Assembly (NCBI GenBank): GCA_014904845.1
Contig: MU119417.1
Coordinates: 13,119-77,118, forward strand
Source of the DNA: Acephala macrosclerotiorum
Taxonomy: Eukaryota; Ascomycota; Leotiomycetes; Helotiales; Mollisiaceae
Direction: 5' to 3'
Length of the DNA stretch: 64,000 nucleotides
The notes under the pieces are model-generated. The model saw nothing but the letters and a program-made list of their open reading frames with translations. It was not told where the DNA came from and ran no database searches. Shown in pieces: positions 24,673-35,019 of the stretch. Each line of letters begins with the position of its first letter. Position 1 is the stretch's first letter. The translations under genes and the position numbers were made by a program.

Positions 24673-27026
24673 ATGCAACCTACATTCTTTTCAAGTGTTG
24701 GCATTCTGTCTTTTCTGATCATCACCACCAATACATCCCCTCTTTTGCAGGTCTTGAGTCTTCGTGATGCCGTCATTCCCGGATATACAGACGAAGGATG
24801 TTATACCGAGGCGACCAATATTCGAGCTCTCACAGGAGGCTCGTACTTCGATGATCTGATGACGGTGGAGAAGTGCGCTGCAGCATGTAGTGGATATACT
24901 TGGTTCGGCGTTGAGTATGGCAGAGAGTGTTACTGTGGAGATACCATCAACACGGGAAGCGTCTCTGCACCTTCAAGCGACTGCAGCTTTCCATGTCCAG
25001 GGGATGCCTCAGAGACTTGTGGTGCAGGCAATCGACTCAACATGTACTCGATAGCTTCAACTGCGACGGCCACCGAGACCCTCACCACCTTCTCGGCTCT
25101 GGGCTGTTACACAGAAGCGACCACTGGACGAGCATTGGTTGGCTTGTCGCAAGCTGATAACACTATGACCGTGGAGCAATGTGCCTCAATATGTTCCGGA
25201 TTTTCGACGTTTGGCGTGGAGTGGTACAGAGAAGTATGTCAAGGAACCCCGCTTGACAATTGAAGCTTCACTAACCATTAATTCTAGTGCTACTGTGGAA
25301 ATACTTTGATGCCAGGCAGTGTTCCAGCTCCCAGTACCGACTGCAAAATACGCCTGTGATGGAAATTCCTCTGAGATATGCGGAGGTGATTGGAGGTTGA
25401 ATGTGTACCAATTCGACGTCGTCACGAACACCGCGTCTGCCACTACTACTGCTTCGACGGCAGCCTCCACCCCGATTGCGTATGCTTTTGTCGATTGTTA
25501 CACCGAGGCAACTAACATGCGTGCGTTGAGTTTGTCTTCATATTACGATGATGCTATGACTGTGGAGAAATGTGCTGCTAATTGCGCTGCATATACTTAT
25601 TTCGGAGTGGAATATAGCAGAGAAGTGAGTGTTGTTGCTATTATCCCGTTTCTCGATAGCTAATAGCCTCGATAGTGTTATTGCGGCAACACAATCAATT
25701 CTGGCAGTGTCCCAGCTCCCATCGGAGACTGTAGCTTCCCATGCCTGGGAAATGGAGCCGAGCAATGTGGAGGATCAAATCGACTGGATTTGTATCAATA
25801 CGGTGCTGTGCAGCCATCAACCTCATCAGCAATGCCGACCAGTACCCTGCTTTCTAGTTCTTCGGGCTCAGCGTCGTCATCTACATCCGCAACGCTCTCG
25901 TCGAGTGTAAGCGAGACGAGCAGCACTATTCAGAGCTCCGCAGCCGCCTCCTCTTCTTCGACTCTGGACATTACCACCACAACCTCAACTACTGACCTGT
26001 CTAGCCCAACGAGTGCCACGATAACCACTTCATCGACCATCGAAGTCGCAACTACTTCGTCATCAGATCTTCTTGCCAGCTCCTCATCTGTTTACTCATC
26101 TGACTCGTCTAGCGACGTGACTTCAGGTACGACACTATCGTCGGCGGCGGCAACGACTAGCTCTTCGAGTAGCATTATTTCCAGCAGCTCATCAGACAGT
26201 TCATCAGCAGCTCCCTCAAGTTCCTCCAGCATTATTGGGTCTAGTTCTGCCGCCCAGAGCTCTTCACCTCCATCATCCACTTTTGCTAAAAGCACCTCCC
26301 AGAGCTCTTCGATTGTCATCACGAGTAGCTCTGCCATGGCAATTTCCACGTTGTCGTCTAGCTCTTCGTCCGTAAGTAGTAATCTTCCCATTCATTTGCC
26401 AAAGCCAATTATTCTACAGAGCTCCAGTTCTACGACCTCTTCAACGACAACATCAGGACCGACATGTGCGACTCCGCTCTCCGATGCAGGATTCGAGACA
26501 ACGGACGCATCTGCTGTCCCCTGGACTGTGATATACCCTGCAACTGGAAATGGATATATTACCTTCAACTTCCAAACCCCAAGCACAACTACCACTCCCC
26601 ATGGCGGATCCCAAGTCGGTAGTATTTCATACAAGCAATATTCTCCAGCTTTACAATCTTGGTTCAACCAACCTATCACGCTCTGCCCAAATACAGTGTA
26701 CAACTTCAGCGCCGTAAGTCTAGACCCTGATTTTGTGTATGATTTTCGGCTGGTTGACTAATACATCCCAGTGGCACAAAGTTTCAATCGCGAACCCGGC
26801 ATGCAATGTGTACTATTATATCGGAAGCGCAGATAGTAGTACTGTCTTGTCAATCTTTTCATCGACAGCCGCAACACAAGTAACCACGACTTGGAAACAA
26901 GTCACTGCGACTTACACATCCGGTTCAACAACGGCTGTGACGTTCAATATTCGCTTGACTTGCTCTACACTTACTTTTACGGCCCAGTCATACTACTTTG
27001 ATGACATTTCGTTTGTGGCTGCATGA
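24673..27026 (+). CDS. Secreted protein with three WSC domains, Ser/Thr stalk and C-terminal lectin-like domain; one-base frameshift
   Basis: A signal peptide (MQPTFFSSVGILSFLIITT) is followed by three WSC carbohydrate-binding domains, each starting CYTEAT with the pattern CAAxC, FGVEYxRE, CYCG, C and C. Then come a Ser/Thr-rich, probably O-glycosylated stalk of about 200 residues and a C-terminal beta-sandwich-like module (TPLSDAGFET to YYFDDISFV). Introns lie at 25,234-25,287, 25,625-25,675 and 26,714-26,771. Those in WSC2 and WSC3 cut the domain at the same place, between RE and CYCG; WSC1 has none there. In WSC2 an A run at 25,345-25,348 carries one base too many: as written, translation ends at the TGA four codons on, while dropping the extra base leads straight into the conserved second half. 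Summed exons are 2,191 bases, one more than a multiple of three. Likely a cell-wall or extracellular glycan-binding protein. Confidence 0.8.
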
Positions 27027-27520
27027 GAGATTGACAGCTAATACGGGCTTGACAAGACTTGTTGAGAGGAAGAGAGTGCAGGTATCACGAGGATTGAGAG
27101 GAAAGAAAAACTGTATACTTAATGCTTAATATTAAACAACGTTCATTGGAAATTGCTTATTGGTAGAAGTCTACGAAACTTGTCACTAATTCATGAGCGC
27201 CATATACTTGAAGGCCAAGAATTTGGGGATACCCGGCGTTTGGGCTTCATCTACCCCGCATTTTTACATCCTTCTCTAACATGGAGACAAACTTTGTTCT
27301 ACGTTCAAGCTAGAAGTGATAGAGAAAATTGAAGTGGGTCATGACCCCACAATGTGGAGATCGACTTCCTCAAGCACTTGACACTCTTAAGTCGAAGGAG
27401 TATAGAAGCACCGATGTACCAAATTACAAACGAGCCGAGGAACGCTCGAAAGTTCGACACGCTTTGCCCAATCGAATATTTGAGCCCAAACCAAATATTC
27501 TGTAAGAGAGGTAACGCATC
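27027..27520. other. Intergenic, no supported gene
   Basis: Terminator side of the WSC gene and promoter side of the P450 relic. No coding or repeat signal was seen. Confidence 0.5.
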
Positions 27521-29220
27521 ATGGAGTTCAAAGCAATGATCTCCCATTTTTTCAGCCGAGTTCCAACGATCCTCACTGGAGGCATGCTTCTCGCCTTCCT
27601 CTTGATCCTCGTCGACTACGCTCGCATGCTCCTCCTTCGACGCCGGCTCCCGCCAGGACCGTTTCCGTTTCCAATTGTCGGGAACCATTCCCAGCTTCCA
27701 AAAACTCGACTATGGATCAAGTGGGAGAAATGGGGCCAAAATTACAATAATCCTATGACCACCATCTAGGTGGGACGGCGTCCTAGGGTTTTGTTTCAAG
27801 ATGCTTGGGTGGCATCAGACTTGATGGAGAAGAGAGCTGATATCTGGAGCTCGAGACCGCGTTTGATCGCGATGGGAGACTTGATCAATGCAACTGAAAT
27901 AAATCAGACCACCTTAGTGTATGGTAATAGATGGAGAGTGTATGGGAAATCGATGGTGCGTGAACTCGTAAACCCTTGAAAAAATATTAACTAAAAGTGC
28001 TAGCACACGGCTGTTGGCTCTCAAGCAGTCCGCAACCACTGAACCATCCAAGCCAACGAATCGAAGGTGTTGATTCGTGATATCCTCGAAGATCTGGACG
28101 AGTACGTCCTGTCAATTGAGAGATACTCCGTCTCCACAACCTCAATCATCGGCTGGGGTCGCTGCATTGATCGAAAGAACGATTACGTCGCGCAGTAAGC
28201 ACTCGCCATCATGCAAGGCGTCAACTTTGTAGTACCAGGGAAGTTCCTCATGGAAGCAGTGGCAGCACGGACGAAACTACCGTCGTGGATTTATGCTTCA
28301 CCGAGCATTCTCCGAGGTTCTACGACGATGCTGCCGAAGTATTCCTACATGCTGTCTCAAGGGGCGGAGTCCAAATGGAACAACTTCTCGAGAGTTCTGC
28401 TGAATGGCCAGGAAACGTATGGATTGAGTGATGTTGAAGTCGCGGGGTTGACTGCGAATCTGATCGGAGGCGGGGTAGATACCACATCCAGCACGATGAT
28501 CAGTTGCATCCTCGCCATGGCCGTGTTTCCTGACGGTCAAAAGAAAGCACAAGCGGAAATCGACTCAGTAATTGGGGACAACACCTCGCCTAGCTGGGAC
28601 GATATCGATGGTAAACTTCCATACTGTGCAGCTTTAGTCAGGGAAGCCCTGAGATGGAGAACTGTCACTGTTCTGGCAGGAATTCCTCATGCGAATCTGG
28701 TCGACTTCGAGTTTCGGGGCTACCACTTCCCGGCTGGAACCGGCAACATATGGGTCATACATCGACACCCGAGAGACTTTCCGGGGCCTGATAACTTCAG
28801 ACCTGAGAGGTTCTTGAATGGCCTGAAGCGACCAAATCCCAACAATAAAGGCATGAACCCATTTAGATGGGGCAGGCGGCAGTGCAGTGGCCTCCCTTTA
28901 GCTGAGCAGGGATTGCTCTACTCTTTGACAAGGCTACTGTGGGTCTTCAATATCGAGCCTGGTCTTGATGCCAATATAGGTCTTAAATTCAATTTGGTCT
29001 GATCTTGCAGTACCTGCTGACTGTCGCAGGGCAACGAAGTCAAACTTGACTTTTCGCCTACACGGACAGTGAGAACATGAGGCCGGAACCTTTTAAGGCA
29101 TGATTCACGCCAAGAACAGAACGAATTCGACAACTGATCGTGGAAGAAGTGGCGACTGCAAGAGATGGACCCAGAGTGTATGATGGGGAGACCAGGCTTA
29201 CCCTCGAAGATGCGTTGTAA
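27521..29220 (+). pseudogene. Cytochrome P450 pseudogene
   Basis: The full P450 plan is visible: an N-terminal membrane anchor (GGMLLAFLLILVDYARMLLL), the PPGPFPFPIVGN hinge, an I-helix around GGGVDTTSST, the K-helix EALR, FRPERF, and the heme loop FRWGRRQCSG. It cannot make an enzyme. In-frame stops sit at 27,767-27,769 (TAG after TTI, where Trp is expected), 28,040-28,042 (TGA, probably from an Arg codon), 28,196-28,198 (TAA, probably from a Gln codon) and 29,101-29,103 (TGA, probably from Arg). A frameshift lies near 29,050, the segment after FPAGT is shortened, and the usual Gly after the heme-loop Phe is Arg. Introns are still recognisable near 27,957-28,005 and 28,986-29,031. All four stops fit C-to-T or G-to-A transitions. 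The original substrate is unknown. Confidence 0.9.
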
Positions 29221-29734
29221 GTATTGGCGTCGGACAAGAAGGTGGAGAAAGCTTGATTGACGGATTGTTTCCTGTATGGTGACCTTGTATCACAACTGTT
29301 CTAGTGTGTCAACCCTCTCGTGTCCTCTTCTAAATCGCGAGCACCCACATATGGTGTGATATGATCGTCTCGTGCCTCCAAACGACTAATTAGCACTCCA
29401 TACTAGCGCGAGGCTAGTAACTCAGCCTTGCGCTAAATCCACCTGTAGCCTCGTCAAAAAAATTATTCGAGTCATCATCCCATCTTCAAAGTTCCACCCA
29501 CAACCTTGAAGTATTTCAAACGACAGATATCGTCGCAAATGTATTAAGATCACACCAAAAAAATCTTTTCGAATATCGAGAATGTACAGCACCTTTGGCA
29601 TAATTATTTCTGGTTCATTCAAGCGTCGCAGTCGAAGAATACCAAGGTGAATCTCATTCTGGACTGGAATAGGTCTCGACACTCCATCGCAGATATCACC
29701 ATTGCCCTTCCAGCTTTTTCGTCCCACCTCCGCG
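29221..29734. other. Intergenic, SUA5 promoter side
   Basis: No coding signal. Several ORFs on the minus strand are antisense to the SUA5 leader and have no motif. Confidence 0.5.
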
Positions 29735-31171
29735 ATGGCTCCAAGTACGATGGCAACCGAATTGTCTTTTGACACTCGCATCCTGCCAGTCAACACGAGT
29801 GACATGGGCAAATTCGAAGACCCTGCAACCCTTGAGACCTGGACATTGCCTTCCAATCAAACGACCCTCCATCCTCTACGAGTAGCTGCAAAACACATTC
29901 TAGAAACTAGTATACCTGTCGGATTCCCTACAGAGACGGTGTACGGGCTTGGGGCAGATGCAACGAGAAGTAATGCGGTGAAAGGAATTTACAAGGCGAA
30001 GGGTCGCCCATCGGACAATCCGCTCATCATACACGTCTGCGACCTTACAATGCTACGAAACCTACTCGTGCCATCTGGCCAAATTAATGGCAATGTAGCA
30101 CACGGAGATCCAATCCCTGCGGTGTACAAGCCTCTGATTGAACGCTTCTGGCCTGGACCATTGACAATCCTGCTTCCAAATCCACAGCCAAGCAAGCTTG
30201 CTTCAGAAGTCACAGCCGGACTACCAACCTTTGGTGCACGAATGCCAAATACTCCTCTCGCACTTTCACTCATACACATCGCTGGTGTTCCACTTGCTGC
30301 TCCATCTGCGAATGCTTCCACAAAACCGTCTCCTACAACCGCCGAGCATGTCTTGCACGATTTGAAGGGAAGGATCGAGCTCATATTGGATGGAGGGGCG
30401 TGTCAAGTTGGGGTAGAAAGTACGGTGGTCGATGGACTATGCAACCCACCCGTGGTGCTCCGACCTGGAGGTGTCAGCATCGATGATATTCGCGAATGTG
30501 AGGGCTGGAGTGCTGTAGTCAAGGGGTATAAAGACCAAAGTGAAATTGGTGCCATTGCTCCAAGAGCTCCAGGGATGAAGTACAAGCACTATAGTCCAAA
30601 GGCGAAGGTTGTCCTATACGAACCCGGTTCACTCAAAGACCTGTCAGGTATTCCATTGGAAGTATGGAGGATCATCGAGGCGAAGGACAAGCGACTTGAG
30701 CATTTGGGCTACGAGAATCTCGGCCGACAAGCCGTCATTGGTATTGTGAGCACAATGAACTGGTCTAATTGGGCCGGATTCCACAATGCCAAATGGAGCC
30801 GAGAGGAACGCCCGAAGAACGTTTGCACCAATGTTCTCAATGTCAAGAAGTTAAAGTCCCCAATATCGTACAAGATACAGCAAGGAGAACTCTGGCAAGG
30901 CAACCTACCGACTGAAGACTCTCCCCATGGCGAGGATGAAGTTCCCGAAAGCTGGGACTCGCCCGACAAGGAACGAGTCGCAGACATAATCGAGATCTCG
31001 CTTGGCAAAAAGACGAAAGACATTGCTCACGGGCTCTTCTCCGCACTCCGAGAACTGGATCTGCGAGGGGCGGACTACATATACGTGGAGGGTATTGCAG
31101 ATGAAGGGGACATTGCTGCTGCAGTCATGAACAGACTTCGCAAGGCAGCTACGGTCATTGAGAAGCGATAG
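29735..31171 (+). CDS. SUA5: Threonylcarbamoyl-AMP synthase (Sua5/YrdC)
   Basis: A single-exon gene of 478 residues. Sua5 makes threonylcarbamoyl-AMP from threonine, bicarbonate and ATP for the universal t6A37 modification of ANN-decoding tRNAs. The YrdC domain occupies roughly residues 50-260, with PTETVYGLGADA, KGRPSDNPLIIHV, WPGPLTILLPNP, FGARMPNTP, PSANASTKPSPTTAEHV and GVESTVVDG. The Sua5-specific C-terminal domain follows (APGMKYKHYSPKAKVV, then ALRELDLRGADYIYVEG and AAVMNRLRKAA). The ATG at 29,735 (MAPSTM) fits the family; a second in-frame ATG follows at 29,750. The protein is expected in cytosol and possibly mitochondria. It is convergent with RET3. Confidence 0.95.
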   Translation: MAPSTMATELSFDTRILPVNTSDMGKFEDPATLETWTLPSNQTTLHPLRVAAKHILETSIPVGFPTETVYGLGADATRSNAVKGIYKAKGRPSDNPLIIHVCDLTMLRNLLVPSGQINGNVAHGDPIPAVYKPLIERFWPGPLTILLPNPQPSKLASEVTAGLPTFGARMPNTPLALSLIHIAGVPLAAPSANASTKPSPTTAEHVLHDLKGRIELILDGGACQVGVESTVVDGLCNPPVVLRPGGVSIDDIRECEGWSAVVKGYKDQSEIGAIAPRAPGMKYKHYSPKAKVVLYEPGSLKDLSGIPLEVWRIIEAKDKRLEHLGYENLGRQAVIGIVSTMNWSNWAGFHNAKWSREERPKNVCTNVLNVKKLKSPISYKIQQGELWQGNLPTEDSPHGEDEVPESWDSPDKERVADIIEISLGKKTKDIAHGLFSALRELDLRGADYIYVEGIADEGDIAAAVMNRLRKAATVIEKR

Positions 31172-31430
31172 AATAGAGATTGGCTTTTGCAGATAGTTGT
31201 AATGCTTTGATCGAATTCAGATTGAGATTTCCGCGCCAGGAAATGCTATCCCATAACTCCAGGTCTACTCCCAAGCTTTTGTCCAGCCCGTTTATGGAAT
31301 CTGCCTTATTTCGACCCTCGCATTCAGTAGATAAGGCCTAGACCCAGACCTCAATCTACCAAAAAAACTGCAGCGTCCAATATCCGCAAACATTTCAATG
31401 ATCCCAGATGTAATATTCTCCCCACACACC

Positions 31431-32237
31431 TCAAAGTCCCTGCCTCAACCAATCCCCCAACTTCGCCTTTCCAAACTGCGCCAAATTATTCATGCCCTGC
31501 TCGCTCAGATCAATGCCCTTCAGTTGTGTAACATCTTGTGTCGGGGCCTTGCTAACTCTGTGCACGATGATTGTTGGGTCTGTTTCGAGGATTATGCCGT
31601 CATCGACTATCTCGTCGATTGCGAGGGAGACTAAGTCGTAGTTCTCGATGATTGTGCGTTTGTCTACTGATTGTCTGTTATATATCCGTCAGTCCTCATT
31701 CATCAAAAAAGACGCTCCCAGTCCACTCTCCTTCTTCGAAAACCAGGCTGCATATCTAAAGGAAAGAGGGAAGGAGAGGAGGAGGATACGCCGAGGAGTA
31801 ATGAGCACATACTTGAACAACAAATGCAAACTATCCCTCAAACTCAAAATCACATTATAAAGCATGATCTCATTCTCATCCACCCCACCCACGACATACA
31901 TCATAACATCGCTTTCGCTCTTATAAAGAACAATCCGATTATCGTAGAGGATGATGTCCGCTGTCTGCTTGGCGGTCTTTTCGAGGAGGCCTTTCTCGAA
32001 GGTGTTTTGGGATTTTAGGTCGGGGTAGGCGGAAGTGGGAACATCTGCGAGAGCAGTTAGTTTTGAGCTTGGATTTGGGGGGGTCGGAAGGGAGGGAAGA
32101 GGAGGAGGGCACGTACGTGAGCCGTGGGCAGAGCTGTGGTGGGGTGCGTTGTAGTACTTTGCGAAGACGCGGGAGCCGTCTTCTGAGTTGAGGATTAGGA
32201 TCGCATTCACGGACTGAAGGGACATGGAGGGAGCCAT
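31431..32237 (-). CDS. RET3: Coatomer subunit zeta
   Basis: Three exons (introns 31,675-31,812 and 32,045-32,116) encode 198 residues, the normal size of zeta-COP, the small longin-like subunit of the COPI coat that acts in Golgi-to-ER retrograde traffic. Recognisable segments are SVNAILILNSEDGSRVFAKYY at the start, KTAKQTADIILYDNRIVLYK, YVVGGVDENEIMLYNVILSL, QSVDKRTIIENYDLVSLAIDE and VDDGIILETDP. The chain ends NNLAQFGKAKLGDWLRQGL. Exon lengths sum to a multiple of three. It is an essential housekeeping gene lying tail to tail with SUA5, with about 260 bp between stop codons. Confidence 0.93.
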
Positions 32238-32460
32238 TTTGGTGGTATGTGGTTGTTGTAGAGTTGTGTAGGTTTGGATAAGATGTGGTCTCGTCGTCTT
32301 GCTAGATTCGAAGTGTAGTTGCGAGCTGAAGTAGTTGCGGCCTCATATCTAAGGCTGAAAGAAAAGAAGACAACTTCTTGAAACATCTCCGTTCAACTTG
32401 CACATCAATCGTTCATTTTTAGCATTATTTGACATTGGAACTACTCGCCCGTTCAACAAT

Positions 32461-33982
32461 CTACCTCGAATCATGTCGCTCAATTTGGTAGAACTCACAT
32501 CTGGGACAATACAACCCATTCTTCACCAATCCTGCTTTTTCCTCCTCGTCTGTAGGCTGAACCGGAAAATCCTCATCCCCTCCCAGGTCATGTCCTGAAA
32601 GTTCTGCAAAATGTTCTGCCAACCTCTGCCTGAGGTTATCGATCCTCTTCACGATTTCTTCCGCCAAATACCAGACTCTGGCTCGATTCCTCACACCCAA
32701 TACACCCTTCTTCAAGATGCAAAGTTGCTTGTAGATCGTAAGCCAATTCACGTTCTTAGTAAAGTTTCCTCTTCTGCTTCTTCTGATACTTTCTGCATGT
32801 TGCTCGCTATTTGATTTTTCTGGGTCATCGTTCTTGAACCATTCTCTCCACCAGTCATCGTCCATTTGTTTCAGTTCGTCTAGTTCCCAGAACCACGGCA
32901 TCTCATCCTTGATCAGGCGCAAAAATAGCAGTTTTGGCAATTGTCGGAACGAGCGCGAAACAAGGCGAAGGCTTGTAATGTCTTTGGAAGGGAGGTGAGA
33001 TAGTACCGTGTTTTTGAGCTCGGCGGGAAGCTTCGCGAATGGATCTGATGGATTCTGGTGGATTGGTGGATCTTCAGACCTAGGATCGCGAGCCATGAAT
33101 ACCCCATCACCGCTAGGATATTCGACATAATGCTCTGAAAGGCCGAATAAGAGTCCGGGGATTTGCAAAGGGTTAGCCCCCAAGTACTATTTAAGTCAGA
33201 ATTGCGATTGCCAGGCCCAAGCGGGCAAAACTTACTTCAGTACCAGCAATATGTTTCCAGAATTGCTGTCTGCATTCCATTATAATAGGATCCTGCTTCA
33301 TGTTCTGAAATCCGCAATTCCCACAAGCTTGTCTCTGTTTGTCACATTAGCATTTGTTCCTCCATCTGGAAATCCCTTCACCCACAGCCCATAATGCCAT
33401 AAATCCTTGGAGGTCGACGTTCCCCAACCTCATCTTACAAACGCGTTCAAAGATCTTCCAACAAGCATCATGGACTGGGACTCCAACACCCATGTCATCG
33501 TCCATGCTCACCACACAATAATTCTGTGGAAAGAAATTGTCGACTCCATAGCGCACGTGCTCCAGGTCTCCAGGCTCAAAGTCGTCCGGCGGACAAGTCG
33601 TCTGAGACGTCAGAAAAAAATTCGATTCCTTCTCATAATCCGTTGCCTCTTCATCAGGATCCATCTCTTCTGGTCTCTTCACAATGTATCGCGGGAGATT
33701 CATGCCCTTCATTTCCTCAGCCCCAATCTTCAGCCCGTTATACCCGCCGTCGAAAGTGCATCCACGGCCAGCTAGATGGATCCACTCTGCTTGCTCATGA
33801 GCAATGTTCTCACAGCCACTCTGCTCTTTGAAAGTCGTACATCGCGCTGCTGTTGGATCCCCAGAGTAGTACTCTGGACTTGAGTACCCCCATCCTGCTG
33901 ATTCGGGTTCATACTTAGTGCGGACTCGTGCTACATTGATGGAGACGGCGCATATTTGGCAGCAATTCTCGCTGTACCCCAT
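32461..33982 (-). CDS. F-box protein with fungal cysteine-rich N-terminal part
   Basis: Three exons joined by introns at 33,335-33,385 and 33,187-33,235 give 473 residues. The first exon has a cysteine pattern typical of large fungal F-box families (ENCCQICAVSINVARVRT, EWIHLAGRGCTFDGGYNGLKIGAEEMKG, VPVHDACWKIFERVCK). The middle exon is short and ends FWKHIAGTE. The third exon starts YLGANPLQIPGL and contains an F-box at DPFAKLPAELKNTVLSHLPSKDITSLRLVSRSF. It likely acts as a substrate adaptor of an SCF ubiquitin ligase. The frame stops near 33,347 if the first intron is ignored; splicing removes that stop. The target is unknown; such genes are numerous and fast-evolving in filamentous fungi. 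Confidence 0.8.
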
Positions 33983-35019
33983 TTTTGCGACAGCAATTGT
34001 TTGAAAATTAATCGGAGTTTTGAAGGAAATTTATTGTTTATGTATTGCTCGATCCTCCTGGCCAAGCTCCAGCTCGGTGGAGCTTGTTGCCTGTCCTGCC
34101 TAGACGGATCGACTTAAGACGTCATAGTACATGTGTCACGTGTCTAGTATACGGTCAGCACTTGTCCTGCCAACATCTCCTGTCATTGTAACTAAAAATA
34201 TAATATTTAGGAATTGCGATCACCCGTAATTTAAGCTGAATCGTTGCAGCCAATTGTTGCCAGTGTATACGAGAAACCGACATTGAGAGGTAGTCCAGTG
34301 ACTGGCAGAAGACGTATCCTTGACATTCATCGGGTACGACACTCTGGTTTCGAGATACAGATGTTTGACGAGCAGTATTGCTTTCCTAAAGATGGCATGT
34401 CTTGTGTCCCAGTCGCCATGAAATCATGAAGCCTTCTTACAGAAGTCAGAATCTAGCCAATGATTCAATTCGTCTTATTTACTTCATCACGCAAGCGTTC
34501 TTGTGTATTTCACTCTTGATGGCATCAATTGTTCTCCATTGTTGTGTCTCTGCTCTTGTCGACATGAACGTACGTGTCCCGCCTGGTATGTCTAAACGTG
34601 TCACTATCGAAGTCAGAAGCAATTATTATATATTTATGTTCTCTCATAATGTCGACTACAAATTCTCCTTGCTCATCGCTTTCGAGAGATCGGACGACGA
34701 GTTGGCCATGACGACCTGATCGGACAGCTTCTAAGAAATATGAAGGATCTTTCTGTAGTAAGGTATGTTTCTGAATCTGAGCAACGCGCAGCCGTGGAAG
34801 CCGACCGACTGACTGAGTCCATACGCTCGAATATGTCAGTCAACAGTTATTTTTGTCGGAACTTACGTGCGTTAAAGCATGGGGTCATACCTGAATTATG
34901 TCTTGTGGTGACTTTTGGGTCTGATCATGAGTCCCATTGGCAGAGCTCAACATTTCCTACCCGGACGAACATTGAGAATATGAGAGCCTTCCCCCTGTTG
35001 AGTCGCCAATTCGGAGAAC
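33983..35019. other. Intergenic, no supported gene
   Basis: Several frames of 60-140 codons lie here, including one at 34,740-35,162 that overlaps the 3' end of the NLR gene on the opposite strand. None has a motif or partner exon, so I see nothing reliable. Confidence 0.5.

Noticed and set aside
26092..26391. Acidic Glu/Leu-rich minus-strand frame
   Set aside because: It is the antisense of the Ser/Thr-rich stalk of the WSC protein.
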